From positions 1-37,652 of the forward strand of contig DASZMA010000126.1 in assembly GCA_035552095.1 (NCBI GenBank): a stretch of DNA of 37,652 bases, read 5' to 3'. A program made the position numbers and the translations under genes. The notes under the pieces are model-generated. The model saw nothing but the letters and a program-made list of their open reading frames with translations, was not told the DNA's origin and searched no databases. Shown here piece after piece: positions 33,501 to 37,652 of the stretch. Each line of letters starts with the position of its first letter. Position 1 is the stretch's first letter. Source of the stretch: Bog-473 sp035552095. GTDB taxonomy: Bacteria; Actinomycetota; Acidimicrobiia; Acidimicrobiales; RAAP-2.

Positions 33501-33914
33501 GCCCAGACCCTGCCGGCGTCCAGCGCGTTGTCCTACCCCGGCGCGGCCGACGTCGTCCGCTGGCAGCCGATCCTGGCTGCGCTGTCCAGCCGGCACGCCA
33601 CCGCCGGGCCCATCGGCGCTGGCACGGTCTATGACGGGAACGCCCCGGCCGGTAGCTTCTCGCTCTCGGTCCGCGGTCAGGCCGTCGCCCGCCGTCCGGC
33701 CTTCGGCTGGGCCGCCCAGTACCCGAACGCACCGGCCGGTCCGGCCTCGCTCACCTTCCAGGGTGCACCTTTCGTCCCGCTGGGCGTCCTCATCGTCTTC
33801 TTGGGTTGGATCGTGCTGGCCGCGGCCGTGCTCGGGTGGCGCCGCTGGCCGCTGCACCGGTTGGCCCAGCCCGAGCCGGCGCCCGAAGGCGATATGGCAA
33901 TGGTGGACCAGTGA
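30600..33914 (+). CDS. Very long GT2 glycosyltransferase fused to a polytopic membrane domain
   Basis: This 1104-residue protein has a GT2 domain at about 8-260: VVAVVVTTGPGPWF, LLCHDDCALDPDVV (acidic motif near 95-98), VAPGGCILIRADLW, and MGEDLDLSWR. A helical linker follows (about 260-415), then a large membrane region of about ten helices (about 420-800), an extracytoplasmic domain of about 250 residues, and a last helix near 1060-1080 with a basic tail. Such proteins precede DUF5719 genes in many Actinobacteria, often near whiB, manB and the F420 genes. It may couple sugar transfer to export or to outside glycosylation. ATG 30609 is an alternative start and fits better if TAGCCT (30593-30598) is the -10 box. 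Overlaps DUF5719 by GTGA. Confidence 0.87.
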   Translation: MAVMDSQVPAVVAVVVTTGPGPWFDEALASLAAQEYEELSVLVLATGDGPDPSDRVGRMLPDAFVRLLPGRVGYAAAANEALGMVEGAAFFLLCHDDCALDPDVVHNMVEESFRSNAGVVSPKFVNWDDPSILLHVGMSCDKTGAVVDRIQDGEVDHGQHDAVRDVFVAPGGCILIRADLWRELGGFDVGIVAMGEDLDLSWRSQVAGSRVVVAPDARVRHREVVASGILPLSVMVPDDGAHPVTMQALQRRHELRTVLKCYGWFHLIRVLPQAALLALGEVVVALAARDRQRARAVAGAWWWNLRHLAELRQLRHQLAAHRLFPDTEVRRLQLRGSARLSRYLSRLSHQGFDAANAVAISHGASPRDSAEPEVAVLTGSVGLAFSEDSDFDDLDDLGHRSGRDRFGRQVRRPPLTTGRQRVVAMVVAAVVIAVGCRELFFGSLPLLGQLAPSMGWTADWHHFFAGWQAAGVGTTAPASPAFGIMGVAGTVLLGAMGLAQKVLLLGCIPLGAIGLSRFMRPLVSPRARVVATICYLGLPLPYGALGTGRWDGLVAYAAFPFIVTRLARLAGLAPFDPVVSRGWRSTASGQIAVLGAIIAAATSFAPAVLPMTLVSAFALVFGSALTGKTEHAGAVVSATVKAVAVALLLSAPWVVGTALAGSHSVDIFGLPVSSAAAPSWGQLIRFAIGPTARSPIVWLLVAASALPLLLGSGTRLTWAARLWVLACASWVLAYAGTHGWMGSFAPSETVVLAPAALAVAAGIGLGISSFENDLAGRSFGWRQVVSVTALVAVVVGLLPVAGGALSGRWGMPANGVEQPLSFLNKPSVTNGYRVLWLGDPRALPAGGWSVEPGLSYALTGQGLPSSADVWTPAGPGPADIVSSAVRLAVTGGTVHLGRLLAAQSVRYVVVVEGLAPSQSAPDPAIAFAPPTGMQRALLNQDDLQIVPGEFGIQVYKNNEAMPIVAERAQTLPASSALSYPGAADVVRWQPILAALSSRHATAGPIGAGTVYDGNAPAGSFSLSVRGQAVARRPAFGWAAQYPNAPAGPASLTFQGAPFVPLGVLIVFLGWIVLAAAVLGWRRWPLHRLAQPEPAPEGDMAMVDQ

Positions 33915-35380
33915 GCCCGGCCCACCATTCGGCCCAGCACCGCTGGCGCGTCCTGGTGCTGGTGGCTGCCGTGCTGGTCGCGGTGGCGGTGGTCACCCGT
34001 TCGCCCGGCACGGCCGCCCCCGGTGGCCCGCCGGTGAGCGCCGCCTCCACGGTGAGCGCGCCCAACGCCGAGTCGTCGGCCTGGTACTGCACCGGCCAGA
34101 CCACGCCGTCGGGCCAGATCGCCGCCGGCATCGTGATCCTGACCAACACCGGCACCCGGGCCGTCTCCGGCTCCATCGCGGCGGTCACCGACTCGGGAGC
34201 CACCTCGGACACCGGCATTGCCGTGCCGGCCCGCGGCCAGGTGGTGGCCAACGTGACGCCGCCCGAGACGGGCGCCTGGATGTCCGAGACGGTCGTCCTG
34301 TCGGGGGGCGGGGTGGCCGTGACCCAGGCCGTGCATGGCCCGGCGGGCTGGGCCGAGGCACCCTGCCAGAGCACGACCTCCCCGCAGTGGTTCTTCCCCA
34401 GTGGCCTCACGACCGGGTCCAACGCGCTCTTTATCGCCCTCTACAACCCGACCTCGACCCCGGACGTGGTCGATCTGAGCTTCGTCACGCCGAGCGGGAC
34501 CAGCCACCCCATCAACTTCCAGGGCATCGTCTTGGAGCCGGGGAAGACCGAGGTGGAGAACGTCGGCGCCTTCGTGCAGAACCAGGCCCGGGTGGCCACG
34601 ACGGTCACCACGCGTACCGGGCGGGTGGTGGCCAGCGAGACCCAGGTGCTGGCGGGCAGCGGCTCCGGCTTGGCCATCCTGGCCGGATCACCCCGGGCCG
34701 AGCGCCAGTGGAGCATCCCCGAGAGCCTCGAGGTCAGCGGCGGAGCGTCCTCCATCGACGTCTTCAACCCGGGACCCACTACCGAGTCGGTGACGGTGCG
34801 GGCCCGGCTGGCCAGTGGCCCGCTTTCGCCGATCTCGGCCCAGGTGCTGCCCGGCACCTCCTGGGTCCTTTCGACCAGCAGCGAGACCCGCATCCCCGAA
34901 GGCGACGCCTACGCCGCTGAGATCGAGGCCAAGGGCGGTCCGGGCGTCGTGGTGGGCCGCGTGGTGGCAGCGCCCAGCACGGCCCAGGCGCCCCAGGCCG
35001 GCATGGCCAGCGCCGTCGGCGCCCTGGGCATGGTGTCGCCCTCCCACCTTTGGGTGGTGCCCTCGCCCGGGTCGACCGCCTCGCCGGTCGTGCCCGGGGT
35101 GCTGCCGGCCCACCTGGCCCTGGACAACAGCACGGCGACGGCTGAGCACTACGTGGTCTACGTCATGGGCCGATCGGGCACTCGCACTCTCACGTCGGGG
35201 ACGCTGGCCCCCTCCGCCTTCATCTCCTTCGGTGACGGGCTGCTCTTCGGCGCCGGGCTTAATCCGCTGCTGGTGCGCTCCAGCGGTCCGCTGGCCGTCA
35301 GCGAGGACGTGGGCCCGGCCGGCACCTACGGCGTGGTCACCATGCCGGGCATCCCGCTCGACGCCGCTCTGGCCGGCTGA
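33911..35380 (+). CDS. DUF5719 family secreted or anchored protein
   Basis: This 489-residue protein has an N-terminal signal or anchor helix (about 12-30; VLVLVAAVLVAVAVV) and a Ser/Thr/Ala/Gly/Val-rich beta-type outside part with repeated immunoglobulin-like strand patterns (LFIALYNPTSTPDVVDLSF, SIDVFNPGPTTESVTVRA, LALDNSTATAEHYVVYVMG). Cysteines occur near WYCTGQT and APCQSTT. This matches DUF5719, an actinobacterial family of unknown function encoded directly after the long GT2. Its GTG overlaps the GT2 stop, so the two proteins are made together and probably act together at the membrane surface. Its stop is one base from the stop of the convergent DUF4349 gene. Confidence 0.82.
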   Translation: MSPAHHSAQHRWRVLVLVAAVLVAVAVVTRSPGTAAPGGPPVSAASTVSAPNAESSAWYCTGQTTPSGQIAAGIVILTNTGTRAVSGSIAAVTDSGATSDTGIAVPARGQVVANVTPPETGAWMSETVVLSGGGVAVTQAVHGPAGWAEAPCQSTTSPQWFFPSGLTTGSNALFIALYNPTSTPDVVDLSFVTPSGTSHPINFQGIVLEPGKTEVENVGAFVQNQARVATTVTTRTGRVVASETQVLAGSGSGLAILAGSPRAERQWSIPESLEVSGGASSIDVFNPGPTTESVTVRARLASGPLSPISAQVLPGTSWVLSTSSETRIPEGDAYAAEIEAKGGPGVVVGRVVAAPSTAQAPQAGMASAVGALGMVSPSHLWVVPSPGSTASPVVPGVLPAHLALDNSTATAEHYVVYVMGRSGTRTLTSGTLAPSAFISFGDGLLFGAGLNPLLVRSSGPLAVSEDVGPAGTYGVVTMPGIPLDAALAG

Positions 35381-35381
35381 C

Positions 35382-36692
35382 CTAGAGGCGGTGGCGCTGT
35401 AGGCGCCGCCAGCCCAGGCGCCCAGCCACCAGGAGCACGCCCAGGCAGAGCAGGGCGAAGAGCACCGGTCCGGCACCCCGGACGATCCCTTCCGCCCCGT
35501 CGACGAAGCCGTGGACGCTGTCGTGCCAGGCCTTGGCCAGTCCCGACTGGCGGTGCGGCGGTGGCGGCGGCCGGTGGTGGGTGACCCCCTCGCTGACCAG
35601 CACGTTCAAGGTGGAGTAGTCCGTCTCGCTGCCCAGGACCTGCAGCTGGCCCTGCAGCTGTTCCAGCTGCGTCTGCAGGTTGTCCAGCTGCGCCTGCACG
35701 GCCAGGATGTCGCCGATCGTCGTGGCCTTGGCCAGGATGGTCAGGTAGGCCTGGCGGCTGGACTGCAGCGCGGTGATCCGGGCCTGCAGGTCGACGTACT
35801 GCCCGGTCACATCGGTGGCCTTGGTGGTCAGTTCCGAGGTGTGGCCCAGCGCCTGGGCGCTCTTCAGCACGGCGGCGAAGCTGGCCACCGGCACCTGCAG
35901 CGTCACGCTGCCACTCGGCGCGCCGTCGGCCGCGCTGGCGCTGGACTGGGTCTGTGAGTTGGTGACGAAGCCGTTGTAGGCCCCGGCCAGGAAGGTCAAC
36001 TTGGTCATGGTCTTCGACAGGGCGCCCTTGGCCACCCGCAGGTCCAGCGAGCCGGTCTGCTCAATCCGGGCCGGCTGACCCACCGAGCCCGAGGGCAGCG
36101 CCGAGTTGGCGGATGACTGTCCGGGCGCCGCCGTCTTGGGCGTAGTGGCACTGAATCCGGGTACCGCGCCAGCACCGGTCGAGGGGGTGCCGGCGGACGA
36201 GCCACTGCTGGCGCCGGTACCCGAGGACCCACTGGCTGAGGGGGGCAGCGCGGCTGTACCGAGCGTATTGCCGGGGATGGTTGTCGTCGAGGGAGCGGGG
36301 GCGCCGCCCTGGTCCCGCGGTGCAGTGGCGGTGGGCGGCAACGCCGCCACCGAATGCTGTGGCGTCTTCGAGGGGGTGTTCCCCAGCAGCAGGGCGCCGC
36401 CGGCCAGCGCGGCCAGCACGACCACCGAAGCCGCCACCGCCAGCAGCCGGTGGTCGCCGATGGTGCCGCGCCACGTGCGGCGTTGCCTGGGCGGCCCCTC
36501 GCCATCGCCCAGGGGGAAGGTGATCTGCGTCGGCCCCGAGGCCGAACCCGACCCGTCCGACCCACCCGACCCGCCACTCTCGGTCGCCGCGGCGCGGCGG
36601 AGGATGTCTTCGGCGCCGCCGGCCGGGACGGCGAAGGCTTCGCCGGCCTGGTGCAGCCATCCCTCGAGAAGGTCGTCGTCGATCACTGCCAT
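35382..36692 (-). CDS. DUF4349 membrane protein, candidate anti-sigma factor
   Basis: This 436-residue protein has a cytoplasmic N-terminus (1-82) with an acidic helix (VIDDDLLEGWLHQAGEAF), a transmembrane helix (about 83-104), a Ser/Thr/Pro/Gly linker of about 100 residues, a DUF4349 domain (about 208-385), and a C-terminal helix (about 405-427) with a basic end. The domain shows IEQTGSLDLRVAKG, VTLQVPVASFAAVL and a coiled coil with VQAQLDNLQTQLEQLQGQL. DUF4349 proteins usually lack such a cytoplasmic region as I remember them. Its ATG overlaps the ECF sigma gene by 10 bp (ATGGCAGTGA), the gene order of sigma/anti-sigma pairs. The N-terminus lacks the HxxxCxxC of zinc anti-sigma factors, so the anti-sigma role is inference. 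Confidence 0.82.
   Translation of the reverse strand: MAVIDDDLLEGWLHQAGEAFAVPAGGAEDILRRAAATESGGSGGSDGSGSASGPTQITFPLGDGEGPPRQRRTWRGTIGDHRLLAVAASVVVLAALAGGALLLGNTPSKTPQHSVAALPPTATAPRDQGGAPAPSTTTIPGNTLGTAALPPSASGSSGTGASSGSSAGTPSTGAGAVPGFSATTPKTAAPGQSSANSALPSGSVGQPARIEQTGSLDLRVAKGALSKTMTKLTFLAGAYNGFVTNSQTQSSASAADGAPSGSVTLQVPVASFAAVLKSAQALGHTSELTTKATDVTGQYVDLQARITALQSSRQAYLTILAKATTIGDILAVQAQLDNLQTQLEQLQGQLQVLGSETDYSTLNVLVSEGVTHHRPPPPPHRQSGLAKAWHDSVHGFVDGAEGIVRGAGPVLFALLCLGVLLVAGRLGWRRLQRHRL
35390..35410 (+). terminator. Hairpin after the DUF5719 operon
   Basis: GGTGGCGC (35390-35397) pairs with GCGCCGCC (35403-35410), eight pairs including one G-U, loop of five. It begins ten bases after the DUF5719 stop and lies within the end of the convergent DUF4349 coding sequence. 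No U-tract. Confidence 0.35.
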
Positions 36693-37240
36693 TGTCCGGC
36701 CTCCTCTGCGCTCTCGAGCCCGCCGTCATCAGCCAGGGTGGCGATGCTCGGATCCTCGGCCAACCGCCGGCGGGCCTCGTGGAGGCGCGACTTGACCGTG
36801 CCCTGCCGGCGACCGATGGCCAGGGCGATATCGCGCTCGCTCAGGTCGGCGTAGTAGCGCAGGACGATCGGCACCCGCAACGAGACGGGCAGCCGCTGCA
36901 GGGCCAACAGGACGGTCTCGGCCACCGCACTGCGTTGGGCGGCGGCGGCCGGGTCGCTGTCCAGGGCGGCCAGGTGCTCGAGTGGCTCGTCACCGGACCG
37001 ATGATCGCGGTGGGGGATCTCCTGGCGCAGCTTGGAGTAGCAGGAGTTGACCACGACCCGGTAGAGCCAGGGCTTGATGCTGGGTACCGAGGTCAGCGAG
37101 TCACGGAAGCGCCACGCCCGCAGGAAGGCCTCCTGGACGGCCTCCTCGGCATCGGCCCGGTTGCCCAGGATGAGGCATGCCGTCCGGAAGGACGCCGCAT
37201 AGCCCTCGGTGAGCCACTCTTCGAGCTGTTCTTCCACCAT
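36683..37240 (-). CDS. ECF RNA polymerase sigma factor
   Basis: This 185-residue group 4 sigma factor has region 2 with FRTACLILGNRADAEEAVQE and FLRAWRFRD, and region 4 with LQRLPVSLRVPIVLRYYADL followed by the helix-turn-helix LSERDIALAIGRRQGTVKS. No extra C-terminal domain. The nearest upstream purine-rich tract (AAGGGGGG) abuts the ATG at 37240, so the GTG one codon later may be the true start. It overlaps the DUF4349 gene, which probably encodes its membrane-bound regulator. Its target promoters are unknown; no clear autoregulatory box is seen in the 52 bases upstream. Confidence 0.92.
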   Translation of the reverse strand: MVEEQLEEWLTEGYAASFRTACLILGNRADAEEAVQEAFLRAWRFRDSLTSVPSIKPWLYRVVVNSCYSKLRQEIPHRDHRSGDEPLEHLAALDSDPAAAAQRSAVAETVLLALQRLPVSLRVPIVLRYYADLSERDIALAIGRRQGTVKSRLHEARRRLAEDPSIATLADDGGLESAEEAGQWQ

Positions 37241-37292
37241 CCCCCCTTATGACGCAGGGCGGCACCATTCGGTTCGCGCCGCGCCGCCGCGC

Positions 37293-37652
37293 TCAGGGAG
37301 TGGGGTCCTTCGGCCCTTCCGAGGACGGTGGGTCAGTGGTGGGCCAGGGCGGTGGCGGCCACTGGTCGACGGCCGGCACCACGGCCGGCTCCGGAGTCTC
37401 GCTGCCGTTGGTGTGGCCGATGCCGTTGTCCGACGTCCCGAACTGGGGGACGGACTTGGCGCCCTCGGTGTGGACCGGGCCGCCGTAGGCCTCGTCGACC
37501 AGGCGGCCCACCTCGCGTCCGTCAATGATCTCGTTGTCCAAGAGAGCGCGGGCGATGGCGTTGAGGCCACCCCGATGCTTGCTCAGCACCTCGTGCGCCC
37601 GCTCTTCCTCGGCCCGCAGGATTCGCTCGACCTCGTCGTCAATGACCTTGGA
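37293..37652 (-). CDS. ftsH: FtsH ATP-dependent zinc metalloprotease, C-terminal part only
   Basis: The frame is open through the right edge and gives 119 residues. It begins with SKVIDDEVERILRAEEERAH and HEVLSKHRGGLNAIARALLD, the helical end of the FtsH peptidase domain (IDxEVxRI, then the LLD/E stretch with DGREVGRLVDE). A Pro-rich, probably disordered tail of about 70 residues follows (PPPPWPTTDPPSSEG near the end). The AAA ATPase and HExxH parts lie outside the window. FtsH is a membrane-bound protease for quality control. A possible hairpin (GGCGGC/GCCGCC, 37258-37288) follows its stop on the minus strand. Confidence 0.9.
   Translation of the reverse strand, partial: SKVIDDEVERILRAEEERAHEVLSKHRGGLNAIARALLDNEIIDGREVGRLVDEAYGGPVHTEGAKSVPQFGTSDNGIGHTNGSETPEPAVVPAVDQWPPPPWPTTDPPSSEGPKDPTP

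Overview
The window is GC-rich, densely packed chromosomal DNA from an actinobacterium, most likely a member of the Acidimicrobiia or a close relative. The reasons are frequent GTG starts with ATGA/GTGA gene overlaps, coenzyme F420 genes (cofD/fbiA and cofE) beside a mannose-1-phosphate guanylyltransferase gene as in other Actinobacteria, a BTAD/SARP-type regulator, a DUF5719 protein behind a very long glycosyltransferase, and promoters of the leaderless TANNNT type. The class-level assignment is inference. I see no insertion sequence, prophage, CRISPR array or rRNA. I count 32 protein genes (two cut by the window edges) and one tRNA.

Layout. 1-6713: a cell-surface glycan block with a partial polytopic membrane protein, a two-domain GT2 enzyme, and a three-gene overlapping minus-strand cassette (GT2, free coiled-coil protein, GT4-like). 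6792-8509: a class V aminotransferase coupled to a GNAT acetyltransferase. 8528-12946 (minus): an NlpC/P60 cell-wall hydrolase, a polyprenyl-phosphate GT2, a PlsC-type acyltransferase and an atypical SDR; the last two match the mycobacterial Rv0502/Rv0501 pair. 13093-14664: a carboxylesterase with a clear promoter/operator. 14705-14781: a tRNA-Leu(UAA) without the usual long variable arm. 14885-19240: a GT-C membrane enzyme, a DMT-type transporter, a BTAD regulator and a membrane-anchored Thr-rich protein. 19240-22958: mannose-1-phosphate guanylyltransferase, a GalE-like epimerase, then convergent cofE and cofD. 23039-25571: an acyl-CoA synthetase and an SDR. 25613-29998: three overlapping GT4 genes followed by a GDP-6-deoxymannose reductase-like gene. 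30045-30413: a small helical protein. 30600-35380: a 1104-residue GT2/membrane fusion coupled to DUF5719. 35382-37240 (minus): an ECF sigma factor overlapping a DUF4349 membrane protein. 37293-37652: the C-terminus of FtsH.

How it works together. About ten of the 32 genes are glycosyltransferases or GT-like membrane proteins. With GDP-mannose supply (guanylyltransferase), nucleotide-sugar epimerase/reductase genes and a polyprenyl-phosphate sugar transferase, the region looks like a housekeeping-plus-accessory locus for a mannose/deoxysugar-containing envelope polysaccharide and possibly glycoproteins. The F420 genes are neighbours by conserved actinobacterial gene order, not by pathway.

The observations I rate highest are the short-armed tRNA-Leu(UAA) together with the single in-frame TTA codon I found, the DUF4349 protein as a candidate anti-sigma factor, the esterase operator embedded in a -35/-10 spacer, the apparent loss of a histidine cluster in the Thr-rich protein, and a leaderless promoter pattern that in two places uses the upstream TAG stop codon as part of the -10 box. 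All functional statements rest on reading the sequence and on remembered family features; no database search was run.
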